From: DAOVFN01 sp964484305
GTDB taxonomy: Archaea; Aenigmatarchaeota; Aenigmatarchaeia; QMZP01
Direction: 5' to 3'
Assembly (NCBI GenBank): GCA_964484305.1
Contig: CAZAEI010000019.1
Span: 1 to 17,463, forward strand
Length of the DNA: 17,463 nucleotides
A program made the position numbers and the translations under genes. Below, one piece after another: positions 6,772 to 12,951 of this stretch (within the stretch, counting starts at the first letter, position 1; the number at the start of each line of letters is the position of its first letter). The notes beneath the pieces are model-generated. The model was not told where the DNA came from. It did not search any database and saw only the letters and a list, made by a program, of their open reading frames with translations.

Positions 6772-6984
6772 TTTCTGAGGATTTCTCAAGAATTCTAGAT
6801 ATGCGGTTAGAAGTCAGAATCTGGAAATATTAGTGGTTCCAGATGGGCCGGCGAACCGGACCCACCAAGAACAGAACCACTACTTTATAGGCGGCGTTAG
6901 ATGGCGTTGAATAACAAATGGGAATAGGGTTTATAAAGGTTTCGGCGGCCTTGGTGTATGCTGTTTCCCGTCTTTCCAGAGCGA
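6772..6984. other. convergent intergenic region with structured element
   Basis: This spacer separates the ends of the plus-strand HD gene and the minus-strand UPF0182/microprotein operon. It contains the long hairpin at 6831-6882, a VCR-like GGCGGCGTTAGATGG word near 6890-6904 and a TATA-like TTTATAAAGG at 6930-6939. I see no protein gene in it. Confidence 0.5.
6831..6882. other. structured hairpin element, possible small RNA or terminator
   Basis: TAGTGGTTC (6831-6839) pairs perfectly with GAACCACTA (6874-6882). Nested inside, GGG-CCGG (6845-6851) pairs with CCGG-A-CCC (6856-6863) around a CGAA loop with one bulged A. A two-tier stem like this suggests a folded RNA or a cruciform. On the minus strand, TATA-like sequences lie 5' of it (6885-6890 and 6930-6939). 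It matches no RNA family I recognise; a bidirectional terminator is another option. Confidence 0.4.
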
Positions 6985-7095
6985 CTAGAGAACCCCGAAG
7001 CTGGTTAGTATCTCCTGTATCTTGTCCATGAACAGGTAAAGGACAACCACCAGGATTATCGCCGTCACCACTATTATCACGCTTGTCTTACTCAT
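6985..7095 (-). CDS. 36-aa single-span membrane microprotein
   Basis: The frame starts at an ATG that overlaps the last codons of the UPF0182 gene (ATGAGTAA, eight-base overlap) and ends at TAG 6985-6987. The product begins MSKTSV, has one hydrophobic segment at residues about 6-22 (VIIVVTAIILVVVLYLF) and ends in a short amphipathic stretch (DKIQEILTSFGVL). GGTGA sits about six bases before the ATG, complementary to the 3' end of archaeal 16S rRNA. Overlap, ribosome binding site and a plausible protein argue for a translationally coupled gene that standard length cut-offs would miss. Function is unknown; a subunit or regulator of the UPF0182 protein is a reasonable guess. Confidence 0.65.
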   Translation of the reverse strand: MSKTSVIIVVTAIILVVVLYLFMDKIQEILTSFGVL

Positions 7096-9784
7096 AGCTG
7101 CTCACCAGTTTCCCTATCTGGTTAATATACTGCTGATAGAGGCCCAGATTGTTATCACCCAGGGCCTCCTGGGCCCTCTCATAGAGCTCGGCTATCTGGT
7201 TCAGAAGCTCATCAGGGGTCTCGCCAGGTACCTGGCCGGGAAGGGCTGGCCCTGAAGGGGCCTGGCCGAATATCACAGAGAGGGCATCCTGGAGGGTATC
7301 CTGCATGGTCAGGCGGTTCCCGTAGGCCACTATCACCCTCTTGAGCTCTGGAAGGGTCCCCCTCTCGGTGGCCTCAAGGTAGATAGGCTCGATATAGAGT
7401 ATTGAGTTCTCCAGGGGTATCACCAGGGTGTTGCCCCTCACCACGCTGGAGCCTGACTGGCCCCACAGGGTAAAGAACTGGGATATGTCAGTGTCCTGGT
7501 CTATCCTGGCCTCTATCTGCATGGGCCCGTAGACAAGCTCCTGCTTTGAGAACTGGTATACAAGCTTGCTCCCGTAACCCGGCTGGTCGCACCTGGCGGC
7601 CATCCACCCTATCATGTTCTCCTTGCCCCTGGGGGTGAAGGGAATCATGAGGAAGAACTCCTCTTTATCCTCTCCAAGAAGGTGGACTATGACAAAGTAC
7701 GGGGTTATCTGCTGCCTTGTCTCCCTGTACACCTCGTCGGGTATGACCCACATGTCCTCCTTGTTGTAGAAGACCCTCGGGTCCTTCATGTGATAGACAG
7801 AGTATATGGAGGACTGTATGGAGAACAGGTCCTCGGGATACCTCACATGTGCCTGAAGGTCCTCGGGCATATCAGAGAATTCCCTGAACATGTCCGGGAA
7901 TATCCTCATATAGGTCTGGATGACAGGGTCCTCGCTGTCTATCACATAAAAGGTCACATCACCCGTATATGCATCCACCACAACCTTGACCGAGTTCCTG
8001 ATGTAATTGAACACACCCGTGTTCTGGGAATAGAGCGGCTCTGAGTACGGATACATGTCTGTGACAGTGTAGGCATCGGCTATCCAGTAGAGCCTGCCCT
8101 GAGAGACCACTATGTAGGGGTCAGAATCAAACCTCAGGAACGGCGCCAGCTTGCCAAGCCTTGTCCTGATGTCCCTGTAGAGCAGTATCCTGCTGTCAGC
8201 TGTGACGGAATTGGACACCAGGAGCTCAATCGAGCCGAACTTCACGGCATAGGTCAGCCTTGAAAGCGGGTCACCCAGGGAGACGCCCGAGTCACCCTCA
8301 TATGTGGTATAGATGTTCTGCTCCCCTGAGGGGTAGTCCAGTTCCTCTGTGGTGCTCCCGACCACGACATAGTTCCAGGTGTCCTCCCCAAAGTATATCT
8401 CAGGCCTCTCTGTCTCCAGTTCCGAGAAGGAGGCATCTGGGGGGATGTCCTGTATATAGAACTCGGGAAGGCCCTCCTCGGATACCCTGTCCACGGGGTT
8501 CATGACAAGGCCATAACCGTGCGTATATACCAGGTGCTCATTGACCCAGGTCCTGGCGTTTTCCGGAAGGTCACGAGTGTTCATCTCCCTGGCTGATACC
8601 ATAACCTGCTTGTAGGAGCCATCCAGATGGTAGCGGTCGATGTCAATATCATTGAAATCATAGTATGTCCTGAACAGCTGGAGCTGGTTGTAGGTCTTGG
8701 TCAGGGGCCTCCAGTCCCAGAGCCTTATGTTGTCTATTGTCCCTGAATTGGCCTGTATGTCTGCCTGTGTAAGGTCGTATTCCACAGGGAATATCTGCTC
8801 CTCCATGTCCTGAAGGTCATAGGCCGAGAGGGTGTGCTGTATGTTCCTCTCGATATAGGGGCCCTCGACATTGAACTCGTCCGGGGAGACTATGAAGGCC
8901 TGGGTCACCCCGGAGGCAAGGAAGCCGACAAATGCTATGATGGCAAGGGCAGCCACGCCCTCCAGTATCAGCCTCCACCTCCTTATCCTGGCGTTCAGGA
9001 AGAGGAGTATCCCCAGAAACAGGCTCACTATGGAGAGGAGCATGTACACATAGAGCGTCACCGAGAGGTCGGTGTATGCGGCGCCGAACACTGCCCCGTT
9101 CTCGGAATAGAGCAGCCCCCACTGGGCCAGGCTCATGCCGAATGATATGGCAAGCAGGAGCAAACCCAGCAGAACAGATAAGTGGGGGGTAAGCTTTCCC
9201 TTTATGGCCGTGAGGTCCATGGAGAAGCTGGGCATGCTGAATTCGCCCTGCCCTGGAGACTCTTCAGGGGCCTCCTCAGACGACCTTTTCACACCGGCAT
9301 TGACCGTGTAGGAGGCCGTGGCAAGGAGCATGGTCAGGACCACTGTCGCGATAAGATATGACAGCAGAAACCCGTAGAACGGCATGGTGAATACATAGAA
9401 GCCCAGATTGAGGCCGAATACAGGGTCTGTGGCCGCAAACTCGCTGGGGTTCAGAAACTTGAGCCACACCTCCCAGTTGGAGAAGCTCGAGCCCATCACG
9501 AGGGCCAGGAGGGCGGCAAGCCAGAACAGGAAGCCGTCCCTGGACTTCTTCCTCCCCTTCTTGAGGGAGCGCCTCCTGGCGATGTAGAGGTTGAGAAGGG
9601 AAAAGGCCAGGAACCCCAGGCCGGTGAGGACAGCGAGCATGACCGAGCCAAAGACCACGGTCGTGAAGACCTGGGGATAGCCGGCCGAGCTGAACCAGAG
9701 CCAGTCGCCATAGAGATTGAACAGGTAGCCTGCTGATATCAGGAAGGCCACGATAAGCAGGCCCAGAACCTGGGTTATCTTCAT
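7088..9784 (-). CDS. UPF0182 family large membrane protein, 898 aa
   Basis: This matches the UPF0182 family (Pfam PF03699) in length and layout. About seven transmembrane helices lie in the first 300 residues (about 5-25, 40-68, 84-100, 130-158, 200-222, 240-262, 272-295), including the family motif FNLYGDWLWFSSAGYPQVF. A large extracytoplasmic domain of about 550 residues opens with NVEGPYIERNIQHTLSAYDL. The C-terminus is acidic and helical (about 845-898). The biochemical role of the family is unknown; it occurs in actinobacteria, cyanobacteria and some archaea. A TATA-like CAATTTAAAGCC 20-31 bases before the ATG implies a leaderless mRNA, and this box overlaps the end of the upstream gene. 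The stop codon overlaps a 36-residue microprotein gene. Confidence 0.92.
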   Translation of the reverse strand: MKITQVLGLLIVAFLISAGYLFNLYGDWLWFSSAGYPQVFTTVVFGSVMLAVLTGLGFLAFSLLNLYIARRRSLKKGRKKSRDGFLFWLAALLALVMGSSFSNWEVWLKFLNPSEFAATDPVFGLNLGFYVFTMPFYGFLLSYLIATVVLTMLLATASYTVNAGVKRSSEEAPEESPGQGEFSMPSFSMDLTAIKGKLTPHLSVLLGLLLLAISFGMSLAQWGLLYSENGAVFGAAYTDLSVTLYVYMLLSIVSLFLGILLFLNARIRRWRLILEGVAALAIIAFVGFLASGVTQAFIVSPDEFNVEGPYIERNIQHTLSAYDLQDMEEQIFPVEYDLTQADIQANSGTIDNIRLWDWRPLTKTYNQLQLFRTYYDFNDIDIDRYHLDGSYKQVMVSAREMNTRDLPENARTWVNEHLVYTHGYGLVMNPVDRVSEEGLPEFYIQDIPPDASFSELETERPEIYFGEDTWNYVVVGSTTEELDYPSGEQNIYTTYEGDSGVSLGDPLSRLTYAVKFGSIELLVSNSVTADSRILLYRDIRTRLGKLAPFLRFDSDPYIVVSQGRLYWIADAYTVTDMYPYSEPLYSQNTGVFNYIRNSVKVVVDAYTGDVTFYVIDSEDPVIQTYMRIFPDMFREFSDMPEDLQAHVRYPEDLFSIQSSIYSVYHMKDPRVFYNKEDMWVIPDEVYRETRQQITPYFVIVHLLGEDKEEFFLMIPFTPRGKENMIGWMAARCDQPGYGSKLVYQFSKQELVYGPMQIEARIDQDTDISQFFTLWGQSGSSVVRGNTLVIPLENSILYIEPIYLEATERGTLPELKRVIVAYGNRLTMQDTLQDALSVIFGQAPSGPALPGQVPGETPDELLNQIAELYERAQEALGDNNLGLYQQYINQIGKLVSSYE

Positions 9785-9803
9785 AGGTAAGAATTGGGGG
9801 CAA

Positions 9804-9815
9804 GGCTTTAAATTG
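9804..9815 (-). promoter_or_regulatory. TATA box for the UPF0182 gene
   Basis: CAATTTAAAGCC on the minus strand lies 20-31 bases before the ATG at 9784 and overlaps the stop codon of the preceding 144-residue gene. Confidence 0.5.
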
Positions 9816-10242
9816 GTGACGCTCTGGGAATCAACGCACCGGCAAGAGACATAGCTGAAGGTGACTTTTCCACCTGTTTTACAATTTTTTGCATTGGCTC
9901 ACCGAAGTTTGCCCTTCTCAATTCTTCCATTGCTTCGCTCCTGTATTTCCGGTGGTTTTCATTAAGTTTCGGGAAAGGGATTTTCTTATATTTCTCAATA
10001 AGGGCATATCTTGCATCTTCAGGGCCTGCAATAGCCCTTATTCTATGGGCTCTAGAGAAATCCTTGTAGGCATTAGGAAGTTCACGGGGATTGATGCCAT
10101 CTATTCTTTCTATAAGGTCTTGGGTAAAATAATCTGCAAGCTTTGTATATATCTCAATATCACTTAGTCTACTGGTTGGCATATCTGATTTGAATGCATT
10201 GAATTCCCTTAAAACGGAATCGTAATCACTTCTTCTTGGCAT
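9808..10242 (-). CDS. hypothetical cytoplasmic helical protein, 144 aa
   Basis: The product is charged and mostly helical (for example LREFNAFKSDM, YTKLADYFTQDLIERIDG, RKYRSEAMEELRRANFG) with no signal peptide or membrane span. I do not recognise a family. GGTGAT, a perfect anti-16S sequence, lies three bases before the ATG at 10242, which supports this start. The gene begins 35 bases after the upstream lipoprotein gene stops, so the two form an AT-richer pair that differs in composition from the UPF0182 gene downstream and the DUF192 gene upstream. That suggests the pair arrived together, but there is no visible boundary repeat. Confidence 0.65.
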   Translation of the reverse strand: MPRRSDYDSVLREFNAFKSDMPTSRLSDIEIYTKLADYFTQDLIERIDGINPRELPNAYKDFSRAHRIRAIAGPEDARYALIEKYKKIPFPKLNENHRKYRSEAMEELRRANFGEPMQKIVKQVEKSPSAMSLAGALIPRASPI

Positions 10243-10277
10243 GCCATCACCCTGTCACCATATTACGGGTGCATGCG

Positions 10278-10778
10278 CTAATTTCTTGATTTCCTTTTTT
10301 CCATTATTTCTTTGAAATCAATATCCGGTATTTCTTCTCTCGTCCATTCTTTATCTGATATATATCCAAAGGATGACCATGCACCTGTAATATCGCCTTT
10401 CCTGTTAAATCTCAATATTCCTACAAATCCCTTTATTCCTATATCTTCATAAGAATCTCTTATAGCTTCTTCAGAGCCATAAATTCTATCATCTGAGATT
10501 TCTTCAAAATTATTACTTGGGGGTGTTGTGAGGATATAGAATTCATCAGTATCACATACCCTGCCTCTCAAGGAATCTCGCTCTTTCCCATCAATTTCGC
10601 CATCCCCATCACCCAGAGTATCAGCAAGATAATATAGAGAGTCACTCCCCTCAAAATGTAGTGGTCTTTCACAACCTTCTTTATGAGTAAGATCAGTGTA
10701 TGGACTCCTATGTCTAGCAGTAGCTGCACAGCCTTCAAGTGCCATGATTAATGCCAGGGCCAATACTTTGTAATTCAT
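10278..10778 (-). CDS. predicted lipoprotein with EF-hand-like loop, 166 aa
   Basis: The N-terminus has a short hydrophobic core and the lipobox-like LEGC with Cys17. Residues about 55-66 (LGDGDGEIDGKE) resemble an EF-hand or dockerin calcium loop, with Asp at loop positions 3, 5 and 9, Gly at 6, Ile at 8 and Glu at 12; position 1 is Leu instead of Asp, so calcium binding is uncertain. Residues about 110-145 (IGIKGFVGILRFNRKGDITGAWSSFGYIS) look beta-rich. Two cysteines, 36 and 75, could form a disulfide outside the cell. The start is supported by a TATA-like box about 21 bases upstream. First gene of a two-gene AT-rich unit. Confidence 0.65.
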   Translation of the reverse strand: MNYKVLALALIMALEGCAATARHRSPYTDLTHKEGCERPLHFEGSDSLYYLADTLGDGDGEIDGKERDSLRGRVCDTDEFYILTTPPSNNFEEISDDRIYGSEEAIRDSYEDIGIKGFVGILRFNRKGDITGAWSSFGYISDKEWTREEIPDIDFKEIMEKRKSRN

Positions 10779-10792
10779 AGTATCAACCTGTA

Positions 10793-10804
10793 ACTATATA
10801 ATAG
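10793..10804 (-). promoter_or_regulatory. TATA box for the 10278-10778 lipoprotein gene
   Basis: CTATTATATAGT on the minus strand is centred about 21 bases before the ATG at 10778. Confidence 0.5.
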
Positions 10805-10827
10805 TGACAAATAATGGTTTATAAAGC

Positions 10828-11319
10828 TTACGCCAGGATGATTTGTGCCTTCTGGCCAACCCCTATTCCGTGCTCCCTTGCAAACCCCGAATTGGCCTCC
10901 ACGACGTATATGGCCGGCTGGCCTGAGCTGTAACGCGGGCAGGACGGTGTCGTGCAGGGCTGAGCGCCCCCCTCTATATGGACTATGTCCAGGGAGGAAT
11001 TGATGAATATCATGTCAAGGGGGATGAGGGTGTCCTTCATCCAGAAGGAGCGGGGGGAATTCCCATCAAAGACGAAGAGCATGCCCCCGTCAGGGGCCAG
11101 GTGCTCCCTCCCCATGAGGCCCCTGGAGTGTTCCTCAGGGGTGTCGGCAAGCTCCACGCCAAGCGTGACAGGCCCGGAGGGGCCTGAAAAGGTCACGGTA
11201 TCTGCCCCGGCCATCCCGGGCTCCGTGGCCACAGGGGCCAGCATGATGGGTATTACAATTACCAATAACAGCACGATAAGAAAAACCAGCAGCACCCTTG
11301 AAGTAAACATGATATTCAT
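10828..11319 (-). CDS. DUF192 family membrane-anchored protein
   Basis: The 163-residue product has an N-terminal membrane anchor (about residues 7-30) followed by a complete DUF192 domain (PF02643). The family signatures are clear: RGLMGREHLAPDGGMLFVFD, then SFWMKDTLIPLDMIFI, and YVVEANSGFAREHGIGVGQ near the end. The domain forms a small beta fold of unconfirmed role on the outer face of the membrane. An insertion with two cysteines (QPCTTPSCP) could be disulfide-bonded. I chose the ATG at 11319; the frame extends to 11397 but the longer N-terminus would cross the promoter. The ATG at 11310 is an alternative. The TATA-like box at 11344-11356 overlaps one half of an operator-like inverted repeat, suggesting regulation. 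Confidence 0.85.
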   Translation of the reverse strand: MNIMFTSRVLLVFLIVLLLVIVIPIMLAPVATEPGMAGADTVTFSGPSGPVTLGVELADTPEEHSRGLMGREHLAPDGGMLFVFDGNSPRSFWMKDTLIPLDMIFINSSLDIVHIEGGAQPCTTPSCPRYSSGQPAIYVVEANSGFAREHGIGVGQKAQIILA

Positions 11320-11343
11320 ATCTTCTTTTTTAAAGCAGGGAGT

Positions 11344-11356
11344 AATATTATAGTAT
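11344..11356 (-). promoter_or_regulatory. TATA box for the DUF192 gene
   Basis: GATACTATAATAT lies on the minus strand, 25-37 bases before the ATG at 11319. Its upstream edge overlaps the first arm of the inverted repeat 11353-11388. Confidence 0.5.
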
Positions 11357-11426
11357 CGGACAAAACTTTTTGGAATAGTGTCCGATACAACTAGCAAAGG
11401 ACAATTTCCAACATGTTATGTCCTTT
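11353..11426. promoter_or_regulatory. twin operator-like inverted repeats
   Basis: Two inverted repeats share the core GGACA-N(15-16)-TGTCC. The first is GTATCGGACA (11353-11362) with TGTCCGATAC (11379-11388), ten-base perfect arms. The second is AAAGGACA (11396-11403) with TGTCCTTT (11419-11426), eight-base perfect arms. Their centres are about 40 bases apart, close to four helical turns. They fill the space between the DUF192 promoter and a TATA-like sequence (11425-11435) for the plus-strand genes, so one dimeric regulator could control both directions. Confidence 0.55.
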
Positions 11427-11462
11427 ACTATAATTGGTGGTTTGCTCCGCTTGGGTGATATC

Positions 11463-11675
11463 ATGAACGAGAGGCACATTCTTCACGGGAGGATAAAGAG
11501 GTTCTGGGTTTTCCTGGCAGCCACATCGCTGGCGGCCTTTCTGTCAAACAGCGCCATACAGATGCTTCTTAACGGAGAGGTGAACATTCAGAGCGCGATA
11601 ACAATGTCCCTGACCCTCGGGATAGTCCTGGCCATAATCATGTCCTCCCAGCACAAGCAGAGCCACAGGGAATAG
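11463..11675 (+). CDS. small two-helix membrane protein, 70 aa
   Basis: The product has two hydrophobic segments (residues about 13-35 and 43-61), a basic N-terminus (HGRIKR) and a polar, His/Gln-rich tail. I do not recognise the family. The frame is open from 11418, but GGTGAT four bases before the ATG at 11463 decides for this shorter start. It is divergent from the DUF192 gene, behind the twin inverted repeats, and is followed nine bases later by another small membrane protein gene, forming a likely two-gene operon. Confidence 0.6.
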   Translation: MNERHILHGRIKRFWVFLAATSLAAFLSNSAIQMLLNGEVNIQSAITMSLTLGIVLAIIMSSQHKQSHRE

Positions 11676-11684
11676 GGGTTTTGC

Positions 11685-11828
11685 ATGGTAAAAAAGAGGC
11701 GCAGCGGCGCTGCAGGGGAATCCCTTGAGCCTGAGATAAGGATTGACTTCAGGAAGCCATGGGTCATGATAGTAACCCTGGCCATTGTGGCCCTGATACT
11801 GGCTGCCATATACTGCCTGCTGGGTTAG
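11685..11828 (+). CDS. single-span membrane protein, 47 aa
   Basis: The product has a basic start (MVKKRRSGAAG), an acidic middle (ESLEPEIRIDFRKP) and one hydrophobic C-terminal span (residues about 26-46, VMIVTLAIVALILAAIYCLL), so it is probably anchored with its N-terminus in the cytoplasm. It lies nine bases after the preceding gene and stops eight bases before the end of the convergent PHP-like lipoprotein gene. Its close operonic placement and coherent membrane segment support a real small gene. Function unknown. Confidence 0.55.
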   Translation: MVKKRRSGAAGESLEPEIRIDFRKPWVMIVTLAIVALILAAIYCLLG

Positions 11829-11835
11829 GGAGCCT

Positions 11836-12948
11836 CTAGGCGCCCTCTACCACACGGATCCAGACCGGGTTTGAGATGGCGTGGACAAAATCATGGTATT
11901 CTGCTGTGTAGTCGCCTCCCCAGACATCCGCTGAGAACCAGGTATCACGGGCAACTATGCTGGCCATGTTGACACTGTACCTGTTCAGGGATTTCCCGAT
12001 CTCCTGTATGACAACGCCGTTCTTTATTATCCTGACCCTGCTGAATGCTGCTGCAGAGCTGACATCCAGGGATATGTTGACATAGTTCCCGTATGATGCA
12101 TTGACCTCTTCCCCAGGGCCGTGGCCGTTCACAGCGAAGTTGAGAACAGGGCCGTTCGTGACATAGAACCTTCCTGAGAGGAGGGCCTCCCTGACAGAAT
12201 CCTCAGTGAGGTTGTCCTCGATATAGAGGCATTGGTATGAGCTGTCCAGCATGTCCGTGAGGGAATATGTGCTTGTAAAGGGCTTTATGTCAACCTCCCC
12301 GAACGCAGAAACATGGTGGCCGTTGTTTAAAAGGGTATGCCACTTCTCAAGGGCCTCATCGTCATCCTGTCTGGTCTGGGTCATGGGAGAGGTCACCGCC
12401 AGACCGTCCCAAGTGGATATGTCCCATCTCCTCCATTCCGTGCAGTTTCCCTCCTGCATGGGATGGGTTATATAGGCCACACCGTCATTCTCATGAATGG
12501 AGTCAATCATGCCCTCCAGGCTCTGGTTCGTTTCTATCCGTTCCCTCACCCCTATCGCGACCAGCCAGCCCTCGCAGCTACCAACAACCAGGCCGGGGAT
12601 GCAGAGGGATCCCTCCCGGGTGGCCCGCTCGCATGATTCAAGGTGGAGGTCCGCATCCTCCCACGAGGGGTCTATTATCATCCCCATAAACGAGAAGCCT
12701 GCCTGCCTTGCCGCCTCCACAGCGGTATTAATGCCTTCCCTGCCTGCAAGGCTTGAATTGAGCTTGAAGCTGCCGCAGTGCCAGCCTTCCCCTGGGGCAG
12801 TGAGCAGCGACTCTATAACAACATCCAGGTAGCCGCCTGATTCATTATCATCGGGCCAGGTCCCATGGGCATCCTGCCCTGGCTGGCCGGGCTGGGTGCA
12901 CCCGCTTGCCATGAGAACCGCAACCATCAGCATCAAAACCAATCTCAT
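11836..12948 (-). CDS. PHP-superfamily (CehA/McbA-like) lipoprotein, probably non-catalytic
   Basis: A signal peptide ends in the lipobox ASGC (Cys17). The rest follows the CehA/McbA layout: a PHP-type metallophosphoesterase barrel (about 50-260) and a C-terminal beta domain with the typical sequence ALLSGRFYVTNGPVLNFAVNG and a G-P-G-E-E turn. The metal ligands are poorly kept: where active members have an HxH motif this one has GWHCGSFKLNSS, the TDHN-type motif is replaced by IIDPSWED, and the late GxDxH-type segment reads AFGEVDIKPF. His in YITHPMQEG is retained. I infer loss of, or change in, phosphoesterase activity. The gene starts three bases after the surface glycoprotein gene stops, so the two are co-transcribed and probably work together at the cell surface. 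Confidence 0.75.
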   Translation of the reverse strand: MRLVLMLMVAVLMASGCTQPGQPGQDAHGTWPDDNESGGYLDVVIESLLTAPGEGWHCGSFKLNSSLAGREGINTAVEAARQAGFSFMGMIIDPSWEDADLHLESCERATREGSLCIPGLVVGSCEGWLVAIGVRERIETNQSLEGMIDSIHENDGVAYITHPMQEGNCTEWRRWDISTWDGLAVTSPMTQTRQDDDEALEKWHTLLNNGHHVSAFGEVDIKPFTSTYSLTDMLDSSYQCLYIEDNLTEDSVREALLSGRFYVTNGPVLNFAVNGHGPGEEVNASYGNYVNISLDVSSAAAFSRVRIIKNGVVIQEIGKSLNRYSVNMASIVARDTWFSADVWGGDYTAEYHDFVHAISNPVWIRVVEGA

Positions 12949-12951
12949 GGT

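Noticed and set aside
6886..6904. GGCGGCGTTAGATGG, resembling the 3' end of a bacterial attC or Vibrio repeat
   Set aside because: No complementary R'' or L'' box occurs upstream or on the other strand, and the inner core shared by the right-hand attC sites is absent.
7682..8044. 120-codon plus-strand frame inside the UPF0182 gene
   Set aside because: It is the antisense shadow of a strongly supported gene; the same holds for the other long frames opposite the nuclease, glycoprotein and PHP-like genes.
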